From Mycobacterium numidiamassiliense (lineage in GTDB: Bacteria; Actinomycetota; Actinomycetes; Mycobacteriales; Mycobacteriaceae), in the NCBI RefSeq assembly GCF_900157365.1, contig NZ_FUEZ01000003.1:992001-1056000 (forward strand): DNA of 64,000 nt. Direction: 5' to 3'. Shown in pieces: positions 43,998 to 51,328 of this stretch (positions are counted from its first letter, which is position 1; each line of letters starts with the position of its first letter). The notes beneath the pieces were generated by a model that made no database searches, had not been told where the DNA came from, and worked only from the letters and a program-made list of their open reading frames with translations. The position numbers and the translations under genes are program-made.

Positions 43998-45145
43998 CTG
44001 TTCTGCGTGCCCTCAGCGTCTCTCCAGGCTCCGCCGTCGCCGTGCTGCTGCCCGCCGTGGAGCGGGTGCTGACTGGTCGTGACCCCGCGCTCGTCGTGGT
44101 GCCGACTGACGGCGACGATGCTCTGACGGCGGGCTTGCGGGTGGGCGAGGCCGTCGACGACGACGTGGCCCTGGTGGTGGCGACCTCGGGTACCACCGGT
44201 GCGCCCAAGGGCGCCCTGCTCACTGCATCCGCGCTGACCGCCAGCGCGGATGCGACTCACGATCGTCTCGGCGGTCCTGGCCGCTGGCTGCTGGCCTTGC
44301 CGTCGCATCACATCGCCGGAATTCAGGTGCTGGTGCGCAGCCTGCGCGCCGGGTCGACGCCCGTCGAACTCGACGTCTCCGCGGGCTTCGATATCGCCGA
44401 ATTACCCGCTGCCATCGCAAGGTTGGGCGCCGGGCGGCGGTACACGTCGTTGGTTGCCGCCCAGTTGGCCAAGGCCATCGTCGACCCGGCCGCAGCGGCC
44501 GCGCTGGCCGAACTGGACGCCGTCCTGCTCGGCGGCGGGCCGGCTCCGCGGCCGGTCCTGGACGCCGCCGCGGCGGCCGGCATCGCGGTGGTCCGCACGT
44601 ATGGGATGAGCGAGACCGCGGGCGGCTGCGTCTACGACGGCGTCCCGCTCGACGGCGTGCGGCTGCGGGCTCTCACCGACGGGCGCATCGCGATCGGGGG
44701 CACGACGCTGGCCAAAGGGTACCGCAATCCGGTCGACCCCGATCCGTTCGCCGAGCCCGGCTGGTTTCGCACCGACGACCTGGGCTCCGTCGACGAGGCC
44801 GGTGTGCTCACCGTGCTGGGCCGTGCCGACGACGCGATCAGCACGGGCGGGCTGACCGTGCTGCCGCAACCGGTCGAGGCGGCGCTGGCCACCCATCCCG
44901 CCGTGAGCGACGTCGCGGTCTTCGGTGTCGCCGACGACCGGCTCGGCCAGCGGGTGGTCGCGGCTGTCGTGCCACGCGACGGGTGGGCGGCGCCGACGCT
45001 GGACGCACTGCGGACACACGTGGGCCAGACGCTGGACGCCACCGCCGCCCCGCGCGAGCTGCACATCATCGACGCATTGCCGCGGCGCGGCATCGGCAAG
45101 GTGGACCGCGGGGCGTTGGCGCGCCGGTTCGCCGCCGATCAATAG
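43994..45145 (+). CDS. menE: o-Succinylbenzoate-CoA ligase MenE, with apparent ATA start codon
   Basis: MenE activates o-succinylbenzoate to its CoA ester. The ANL ligase has the P-loop VATSGTTGAPKGALL (about 58-72), GMSETAGGCVYDG, the Asp in GWFRTDDLG and the catalytic Lys in LPRRGIGKVDR. The mycobacterial N-terminus AVLRALSV is encoded from 43997, but no ATG, GTG or TTG lies in frame between the stop at 43970 and GTG 44042. ATA 43994 has GAGG 7 nt upstream and overlaps the previous stop as ATAG, so it is proposed (383 residues); GTG 44042 (367 residues) is the canonical fallback. It is equivalent to Rv0542c. Confidence 0.88.
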   Translation: MAVLRALSVSPGSAVAVLLPAVERVLTGRDPALVVVPTDGDDALTAGLRVGEAVDDDVALVVATSGTTGAPKGALLTASALTASADATHDRLGGPGRWLLALPSHHIAGIQVLVRSLRAGSTPVELDVSAGFDIAELPAAIARLGAGRRYTSLVAAQLAKAIVDPAAAAALAELDAVLLGGGPAPRPVLDAAAAAGIAVVRTYGMSETAGGCVYDGVPLDGVRLRALTDGRIAIGGTTLAKGYRNPVDPDPFAEPGWFRTDDLGSVDEAGVLTVLGRADDAISTGGLTVLPQPVEAALATHPAVSDVAVFGVADDRLGQRVVAAVVPRDGWAAPTLDALRTHVGQTLDATAAPRELHIIDALPRRGIGKVDRGALARRFAADQ

Positions 45146-45156
45146 GCTGAACGCTT

Positions 45157-46509
45157 GTGAGAGTCTCTCGCCGGGAAACGGCCGCCGTCGGCGCCGGGGC
45201 CGTCCTCGTGGCGGCCGCGGTCCTGCTGCCGCGCCTTGATCGCGGGGTCAGACCTCGCCTCGACATCGGTCCCGAGCGGTTTGGCACCCACGAGCAGGCG
45301 TCCCCGCTGTTCGGCACGTGGGAGATTCACGCGAGCTGGGGAACGGTGCCCGCCATCCTGATCGCCATGGCCGCAGTGGCTTGGGGACCTGTTGTGGCAC
45401 AAAGGCTTTCGTGGCGATCACTGACGCTGGTCAGCTGGGCGGTCGCCTGCGGGTGGGCGTTCGCGCTGGCGATGATCGACGGCTGGCAGCGCGGCTTCGC
45501 CGGCCGGTTGACCAGGCCGGAAGAGTATCTGTCGCAGGTGCCGGGCATCACCGACATTCCGGCGGCGGTGCGCACGTTCGCCGGCCGGATTGTCGACTAC
45601 CAGCCGAACTCGTGGGTGACGCACGTGTCGGGGCATCCGCCGGGTGCGCTGTTGACGTTCGTCTGGCTCGACCGGATCGGCCTGCACGGCGGCGCCTGGG
45701 CCGGGTTGCTGTGCCTGCTGGCCGGGTCCAGCGCGACCGCGGCCGTGCTTGTCGCGGTCCGCGCGCTGGCCGATGAGCAAACCGCAAGGCGGGCAGCGCC
45801 ATTCGTCGCGGTGGCGCCGACGGCGATCTGGGTGGCGGTCTCGGCCGACGGATACTTCGCCGGGGTCGCGGCCTGGGGCATCGCACTGCTGGCGGTGGCC
45901 GTGCACCGCCGACTTCGGTTCCCCATTCTGGTCGCGGCTGCGGCGGGCCTGCTACTCGGGTGGGCGGTTTTCCTCAGTTACGGCCTGGCGCTGCTCGGCC
46001 TTCCGGCGTTGGCCGTGCTGGCGTCCGCCCCGAGTCGGCAGACAGCGCTGCGGGCGTTCGGTCCGGCGGTCGCGGCCGCCCTGGCCGTGGCGGTGAGTTT
46101 CGCCGTCGCCGGGGTCTCCTGGGTCGATGGTTATACCCTTGTGCAGCAACGTTATTGGCAGGGGATCGCGAGATACCGGCCGTTCCAGTACTGGTGGTGG
46201 GCCAATCTAGCCTCGGCGGTGTGCGCGATCGGGCTGGGCAGTGTCGCGGGCATCACCCGCGTGTTCGACGCGGCCGCCATCCGTCGGCGCTGCGGCTTAC
46301 ACTTGCTGCTGCTGGCAATGCTGGCCGCTATCGCCTGCGCAGACCTGAGCATGCTGAGTAAGGCGGAGGTCGAGCGAATATGGTTGCCGTTCACCTTGTG
46401 GCTCACCGCGGCGCCGGCGCTGCTGTCGGTGCGGTCGCATCGAGTGTTGCTGGCGCTGAACGTCGTTGGCGCGCTGCTGGTGAACACCGTCATGGTGACG
46501 AACTGGTAG
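45157..46509 (+). CDS. GT-C-like integral membrane protein, Rv0541c-like
   Basis: The 450-residue protein has about 11 membrane segments and a first extracytoplasmic loop containing DIGPERFGTHEQ and later YLSQVPGITDIP and VTHVSGHPPGALL. This arrangement, with a His/Pro-rich loop, resembles polyprenyl-phosphate-dependent GT-C glycosyltransferases, though I cannot point to a proven catalytic Asp. It starts at GTG 45157, 11 bp after menE. It would sit in the plasma membrane and transfer sugar outside the cell. It is equivalent to Rv0541c. Confidence 0.8.
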   Translation: MRVSRRETAAVGAGAVLVAAAVLLPRLDRGVRPRLDIGPERFGTHEQASPLFGTWEIHASWGTVPAILIAMAAVAWGPVVAQRLSWRSLTLVSWAVACGWAFALAMIDGWQRGFAGRLTRPEEYLSQVPGITDIPAAVRTFAGRIVDYQPNSWVTHVSGHPPGALLTFVWLDRIGLHGGAWAGLLCLLAGSSATAAVLVAVRALADEQTARRAAPFVAVAPTAIWVAVSADGYFAGVAAWGIALLAVAVHRRLRFPILVAAAAGLLLGWAVFLSYGLALLGLPALAVLASAPSRQTALRAFGPAVAAALAVAVSFAVAGVSWVDGYTLVQQRYWQGIARYRPFQYWWWANLASAVCAIGLGSVAGITRVFDAAAIRRRCGLHLLLLAMLAAIACADLSMLSKAEVERIWLPFTLWLTAAPALLSVRSHRVLLALNVVGALLVNTVMVTNW

Positions 46510-46515
46510 GCGGGC

Positions 46516-47766
46516 ATGGCTGAACAACCGGGGCTGGCACGCCGACTCACTACCGTCGATGCCGTCGTGATCGGCCTGGGTTCGATGATCGGTGCCGGGG
46601 TGTTCTCGGCGTTCGGGCCGGCCGCCCGGGCGGCCGGTGCCGGGCTGCTTATCGGGCTGGCGCTGGCCGCGGTGATCGCTTATTGCAATGCGAGCGCGTC
46701 GGCCCAATTGGCCGCGGTGTATCCGACATCCGGCGGGACGTACATCTACGGTCGCGAGCGCCTGGGCCCCTGGTGGGGCTTCATCGCCGGGTGGGGATTC
46801 GTCGTTGGCAAGACCGCCTCGTGTGCGGCCATGGCGCTGACCGTCGCCGCCTATGCGATTCCGGGGCCGGCGTGGGCGCAGCGGATCATCGCGGTCGCCG
46901 CTGTGCTGTTGCTGACTGTCTTGAACTACCGCGGGGTTACCAAGACCGCGATGCTGGCCCGAATCCTGCTGGTGTGCACACTCATTGCGCTGGCCGCGTG
47001 TGTGGTGGGCATCGCGACGGCCAGGCCGGATCCATCGCATCTGATCGGTGCGCACGCTTGGTCAGCGGTCACGGTCTACGGCGTCCTGCAATCGGCCGGG
47101 CTGTTGTTCTTCGCGTTCGCCGGGTATGCCCGTATCGCGACGATGGGCGAAGAGGTGCGCGATCCGGCGCACACCATCCCGCGGGCGATAACCCTCGCGC
47201 TGGCGATAGCGGTGGCGATCTACCTGATTGTCGCCGTGGCCGCGTTGCTCGCCGCGGGCCCCGACCGGCTCGCACACGCGGCGGCGCCACTGGCCGAGGC
47301 GGTCCGGGCCGCGGGGATTCCGGCCCTGGTTCCGGTGATCACAGTCGGGGCCGCGCTGGCGAGCATGGGTGCGCTGCTGGCACTGGTCGCCGGACTCGGG
47401 CGCACCGTGCTGGCGATGGCCCGCCATCACGATCTGCCGGCCTGGCTGGCTGCGGTGCACCCGCGCTACCGGGTACCGCATCACGCCGAGATCGCGCTCG
47501 CCGCGGTGGTCTGTGTGCTGGTGGTCACCGTCGACCTGCGCGGGATGATCGGCTTCTCCTCCTTCGGGGTGTTGATCTACTACGCGATCGCCAATGCCGC
47601 CGCTTACACACTGCCCGGCGCCCGGCGACGTGTCCTGAACATCTGCGGCCTGACCGGGTGCGTGCTGCTGGTCGTTACGTTGCCGTGGCAGTCGGCGGTC
47701 GCCGGACTGGCGGTCTTCGCTGTCGGGATCGCCGGTCGCGCCGCGGTTTTGCGTCGGCGAGCCTGA
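46516..47766 (+). CDS. APC-superfamily amino-acid permease
   Basis: The 416-residue transporter has 12 membrane segments and the APC signature in helix 1, GLGSMIGAGVFSAFGPAA (about 21-38), with YPTSGGTYIYGRE and FFAFAGYARIATMGEEV further on. Members import or exchange amino acids or polyamines. The ATG 46516 follows 6 bp after the GT-C-like gene, so they may share a transcript. M. tuberculosis does not have this gene at this place, as I recall. The substrate is not assignable. Confidence 0.88.
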   Translation: MAEQPGLARRLTTVDAVVIGLGSMIGAGVFSAFGPAARAAGAGLLIGLALAAVIAYCNASASAQLAAVYPTSGGTYIYGRERLGPWWGFIAGWGFVVGKTASCAAMALTVAAYAIPGPAWAQRIIAVAAVLLLTVLNYRGVTKTAMLARILLVCTLIALAACVVGIATARPDPSHLIGAHAWSAVTVYGVLQSAGLLFFAFAGYARIATMGEEVRDPAHTIPRAITLALAIAVAIYLIVAVAALLAAGPDRLAHAAAPLAEAVRAAGIPALVPVITVGAALASMGALLALVAGLGRTVLAMARHHDLPAWLAAVHPRYRVPHHAEIALAAVVCVLVVTVDLRGMIGFSSFGVLIYYAIANAAAYTLPGARRRVLNICGLTGCVLLVVTLPWQSAVAGLAVFAVGIAGRAAVLRRRA

Positions 47767-47803
47767 CGGCGTCGCCCGCGGCGTCGCGCGGCCCCGCCTC
47801 GCT

Positions 47804-47897
47804 TCGCGTGTGCGGTGACGGCGTCGCGTGTGCGGTGACGGTGGGAATCCGGCGATTTTCGCGCCCTGGACGCACGCTCACCGCCCTGGCCGCACGC
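47804..47897. repeat. Two pairs of 20-bp-period direct repeats between convergent genes
   Basis: TCGCGTGTGCGGTGACGG occurs at 47804-47821 and 47824-47841. CGCCCTGGMCGCACGC occurs at 47862-47877 (M=A) and 47882-47897 (M=C). Both pairs have a 20-bp period, and read on opposite strands both begin GCGTG. The block fills most of the 139 bp between a plus-strand and a minus-strand gene and may act as a bidirectional terminator or be a dispersed intergenic repeat. Confidence 0.6.
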
Positions 47898-47905
47898 CCG
47901 ATCCG

Positions 47906-48568
47906 CTACAGCCCGGCCGCGCGGGCGACCCGCGCGAAGCGACTGTCCGGCCCACAGGCGTCGCGCACCACGGCGATGTCGTCGGCGATATCGAAATCGG
48001 CCAGCGACTCGACCGCGACAGGATCAATTCCGTTGTCGTGCAATGCTTTCAATGTGAGCTCGCCGGTATCGGATTGAGACATCGGCACGGTACGTAGGCA
48101 GTCGGCCATACCCGGGGTCTGCACCCCAAGCGCCCACCACCCGCCGTCGCGGGCCATCCCGAGCACGGCCGGGGCCTGGAGCAGTCGGCGGGCGCAATCG
48201 GCCAGGAGCCCAGACGTCACTTGCGGGGTGTCCATCCCGATCTGCAGCACCGGATACCCGCTCGACGAGTCGGCGTGGGCGTTGGCGAGCCGATCGGCGA
48301 AGCCGTCGCCGCGTTGCTCGATCACCGTGAACTCCTCGAGCCGATACCGGATCTGCGCCGCGCCGGCGGCGGCGTCCAGATCGCCGGCGAGTGCCACCAC
48401 CCGCGCCGCGACCGGCGTATCTGCCACCGCGTCCAGGGTGTCCAGCAGTGCGGCGGCCGCGATGTCGGCGGCCACCAGATCACCGACCGTCGCGCCTAGC
48501 CGCGTCTTGGCCCGGCCCGGTTCCGGCGCCTTGGCGACCACCAGCAGGGTCACGGGCAGGCCGCTCAT
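47906..48568 (-). CDS. TIGR04282-type (DUF2064) sugar/nucleotide transferase, Rv0540-like
   Basis: The 220-residue protein has a GT-A/nucleotidyltransferase-like fold: VVAKAPEPGRAKTRLG (about 10-25) at the nucleotide site, QIGMDTPQVTSGLL for the metal-binding Asp, and DGGWWALGV. Many such proteins sit beside GT2 enzymes, as here. The ATG 48568 overlaps the GT2 stop (ATGA, 48565-48568), so both are coupled. The exact reaction is unproven; transfer or activation of a sugar phosphate is likely. It is equivalent to Rv0540. Confidence 0.85.
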   Translation of the reverse strand: MSGLPVTLLVVAKAPEPGRAKTRLGATVGDLVAADIAAAALLDTLDAVADTPVAARVVALAGDLDAAAGAAQIRYRLEEFTVIEQRGDGFADRLANAHADSSSGYPVLQIGMDTPQVTSGLLADCARRLLQAPAVLGMARDGGWWALGVQTPGMADCLRTVPMSQSDTGELTLKALHDNGIDPVAVESLADFDIADDIAVVRDACGPDSRFARVARAAGL

Positions 48569-49221
48569 GAGATCACCTTCCAAAAGTCCAGGATCGCGGT
48601 CACGCTGCCCCGCAGCGAACCGCTGACCTTGGATACACCGCCCGTGCGGGGGCCGTAGTTGATGTCGAACTCGACGACGCGCCAGCCCGCGGCCGCCGCC
48701 CGGACCAACAGCTCAAGCGGATACCCCGAGCGCCGGTCGACGACACCCAGATTCAGCAATGCCTCGCGCCGGGCCACCCGCATCGGCGCGATGTCGTGCA
48801 CCGGCAGGCCGTGACGGGTGCGCAACCGCCAGCTCATCACCACGGTGCCCACCCGCGCGACCCACGGCCAGTGCAACCCGGGCACGGGCCGGCGCCGGCC
48901 TACCACCAGATCGGCGCCCTGCTCCAGCGCGGCCACCAGCCGCGGCAGGTCGGCGGGGTCCATCGAACCGTCGGCGTCGATGACCGCCACGATCGGGGTC
49001 GTCGCGGCGACCACGCCCGCGTGCACCGCCGAGCCGTAGCCGGGCCGCCGTTCGGCGACCACCGCGGCCCCGTGCAGTGCGCCCACCGCGGCGGTTTCGT
49101 CGGTGCTGTTGTTGTCGACGACCAGCGCTCGATAGCCGGCGGGAATGGCGGCCAGCACCGCCGGCAGCGACTCCGCCTCGTTCAGGCACGGCAGCACGAC
49201 AGTGACCAGTTCGTCGGGCAC
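48565..49221 (-). CDS. GT2 glycosyltransferase, polyprenyl-phosphate-sugar synthase-like (Rv0539-like)
   Basis: The 218-residue enzyme has a short GT2 fold: VVLPCLNEAESLPAVL (about 8-23), VVDNNSTDETAAV, the metal-binding VIDADGSMDPADL and RRSGYPLELLV near the end. It lacks C-terminal membrane helices, like bacterial dolichyl-phosphate-mannose synthase-type enzymes that load a sugar on polyprenyl phosphate. The start is GTG 49221. The PT-rich protein precedes it by 4 bp, and the DUF2064 gene overlaps it downstream, a three-gene operon. It is equivalent to Rv0539. Confidence 0.88.
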   Translation of the reverse strand: MPDELVTVVLPCLNEAESLPAVLAAIPAGYRALVVDNNSTDETAAVGALHGAAVVAERRPGYGSAVHAGVVAATTPIVAVIDADGSMDPADLPRLVAALEQGADLVVGRRRPVPGLHWPWVARVGTVVMSWRLRTRHGLPVHDIAPMRVARREALLNLGVVDRRSGYPLELLVRAAAAGWRVVEFDINYGPRTGGVSKVSGSLRGSVTAILDFWKVIS

Positions 49222-49225
49222 GGGC

Positions 49226-51028
49226 TCAGCTGTGGCTATGCGGTTGCTGCGGGGCCACGGGCGCCTGCGTGTGCGGTTGCGTCGGGATCACCGGCGCCTG
49301 GGTGTGCGCCGGTGCCTGAGTCGGCGCCTGCGTGGGTGCCTGGGTCGGCGCCTGCGTGGGTGCGACGGTCGTCGGCGCCTGCGTGGGTGCCTGAGTTGGC
49401 GCAACGGTCGTTGGCGCCACAGACGTGGGCGCGACGGTCGTCGGAACGGTCGTCGGCGCAACCGTTGTCGTCGGCGTAATCGGTGAATAGGGGGTCGTCG
49501 TCGGAGCAACGGTCGTCGTGGGTGTGATCGGCGTGTAGGGCGTCGTGGTCGGAGTCGTAGGTGGCGTGTACGGGGTGGTCGTCGGCGTCGTGGGGGCCGT
49601 CGGCGTCGTGGGAGTCGTCGGCGTCGTGGGAGTCGTCGGCGTCGTGGGAGTCGTCGGCGTGGTGGGAGTCGTCGGCGTCGTGGGAGTCGTCGGCGTGGTC
49701 GGTGTCGGATAGGGCGGGTTCCAGGGCGGCACCCAGGGCTGCGGCCGCCAGCCCGGGAACGGAATGATGATCGGCACCGGGACCGGCACACCCGGGTTCG
49801 GGTTCGGGACGAAGCCCGGAACTCCCGGCTCACCCGGTGCACCCGGCGTCACGGGAACCGGGCCGCCAGGCGCCGGGCCCAAGCCCGGCGTCACCTGGGC
49901 CGGAGCCGGAATGACACCGCCCTGGTATCCCGCGTTGGGCGCCTCCGGCGGGGGCGGCGGGACCGGCGCCTGCTGCTGGGTGGGCAAGAGCGGCATGAAC
50001 TTACCGGGGGCCGCGTTCTGGTGTCCCACCACTGCTTCTTCGCTCGCGGTCGGCCGAACGGCGACCACCAGCGCGACGGCCAGCGACGCGAAGCCGACTA
50101 TCGCGAACGCGATGACCGCATTGCCGATCAGCAGCGAGCGCCTGTCGAGCTTCAGCGGGCCGGTATCGGCCTCGGCGTCGTAGTAATCGCCGAACTCGTC
50201 GAAGTCGTCCGCAAACAGATCGGCGTCGTCCTCGGCCATCGAGTAGGCCAACTGCTGATCGGCAGCGGCCGCGTCGGCGGGCACGATCTCCGTCGCATCG
50301 CCGGCCAGCCCCGCCGCTGGGGCCATCGCCGTCTCGTCGCCGGTGAGCACCGCGGCCGGCGCCATCGCCGTCGCATCCGGGGCCAGCGGCGCGGCCGCCA
50401 ACGCGGCGCCGCGGGCGAGCGCGAACGTCGGGTCCTCGGCGATCTGCACCCGCATCGTCGACGTCTCTCGAAGCTGGTCGGCAACCCGGTCGAGATCGGC
50501 CGACGCGCCCACCAGGTAGACATCCCTGGTGGTGTCCGGCTGGTCGCCGAGCCTGGCCATCAGCGTGTCCAGCGTGGCCGTCTCGTCGCCGACCGTCAGC
50601 GGGCCCCGCGCCAGCAGGGTCGGCGGCGCATCCTCGTCGTCGGTGGCCATATCCACCAGCGACAGCGTTGCCGTCTCGTCGTCGAACAGCAGGGCCGCAC
50701 CGGGTCGCCCGGCGGCGCGCATCAGGGACTTGACGGCTTGCGACTCCGACAGCACCGCGACGTTGTGCACGCCGGAATCCTCCAGCGCCTGGCGCAGCTG
50801 ATCGGCTTTGGGATTGTCGGTCCAGCACAACCGGGTGCCGACCAGGCGATGGTTCTCCCCGGCCAACAACCGATTCGTGCCGACGACGGTCTCGAGCAGT
50901 TGCTCGATCGGGTTGTTAGCCAAGTCGACGACGGACTGGTCGATGACGTCGGGGGCCCCGACACCCGTTCCGACAAGCGCCAAGCGGGCAACGGGGCCGG
51001 TGACCGCGACCCCCAACACCACGTCCAT
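49226..51028 (-). CDS. Membrane-anchored protein with Pro/Thr-rich mucin-like tail, Rv0538-like
   Basis: The 600-residue protein has three parts. Residues 1-205 form a cytoplasmic domain of mycobacterial DUF7159 type (MDVVLGVAVTGPVARLAL). An Asp-rich stretch leads to one membrane segment at about 318-345. The outside tail is Pro-rich and from about 440 made of PTT repeats, then TTTPYTP and APTQAPTQ repeats. The Thr density is typical of O-mannosylated actinobacterial proteins. The ATG 51028 follows AAGGAGAG. It heads the operon with the two sugar-transfer genes, so it may be their acceptor. The tail length probably varies by repeat slippage. Confidence 0.85.
   Translation of the reverse strand: MDVVLGVAVTGPVARLALVGTGVGAPDVIDQSVVDLANNPIEQLLETVVGTNRLLAGENHRLVGTRLCWTDNPKADQLRQALEDSGVHNVAVLSESQAVKSLMRAAGRPGAALLFDDETATLSLVDMATDDEDAPPTLLARGPLTVGDETATLDTLMARLGDQPDTTRDVYLVGASADLDRVADQLRETSTMRVQIAEDPTFALARGAALAAAPLAPDATAMAPAAVLTGDETAMAPAAGLAGDATEIVPADAAAADQQLAYSMAEDDADLFADDFDEFGDYYDAEADTGPLKLDRRSLLIGNAVIAFAIVGFASLAVALVVAVRPTASEEAVVGHQNAAPGKFMPLLPTQQQAPVPPPPPEAPNAGYQGGVIPAPAQVTPGLGPAPGGPVPVTPGAPGEPGVPGFVPNPNPGVPVPVPIIIPFPGWRPQPWVPPWNPPYPTPTTPTTPTTPTTPTTPTTPTTPTTPTTPTTPTTPTAPTTPTTTPYTPPTTPTTTPYTPITPTTTVAPTTTPYSPITPTTTVAPTTVPTTVAPTSVAPTTVAPTQAPTQAPTTVAPTQAPTQAPTQAPTQAPAHTQAPVIPTQPHTQAPVAPQQPHSHS
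49578..49703. repeat. 9/18-bp tandem repeat coding the PTT array
   Basis: About 14 near-identical 9-bp units (GTCGTCGGC and GTCGTGGGA in alternation) run through 49578-49703 and encode Pro-Thr-Thr on the minus strand. Some units differ by single bases (GTCGTG to GTGGTG). The period is a multiple of three, so unit loss or gain keeps the frame. Confidence 0.85.
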
Positions 51029-51328
51029 CCCGGCTCTCCTTCGGCTGGCACCCCAGAACCAGCATGTCCCGGCATCATTAGACTGCGATACCGTCGGCAC
51101 TAACAATCATTCGGGCAACAACATTCGTCTACGAGCGCAGCGTAACCAGTTTGCCAAACGGCGGCGCCCAACCGTGTTCTCGCAGCCGGACGTAGTTAGC
51201 CACTGACGCGTCGCCCGAACGGAGATTATGTTTCCAAGTAAGCAACGCAGTCGCCGCGGCGGGGGGCTCCCTCGCCACACACGCGAAAGTGCGCCGCCAG
51301 TAACCGTCCTCGATACCCGGGGGGAACC
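51029..51328. other. 300-bp divergent intergenic region
   Basis: The region lies between the divergent Rv0538- and Rv0537c-type genes. It must hold both promoters; TAATGA (minus strand, about 51082-51087) is one -10 candidate for the PT-rich gene. Local AT content is raised at 51080-51125. No RNA gene, hairpin or convincing ORF is seen. Confidence 0.4.

Noticed and set aside
49226..51106. Repeats at 49578-49703 as a CRISPR or satellite array
   Set aside because: The units are contiguous without spacers, multiples of three, and lie inside a long conserved coding frame.
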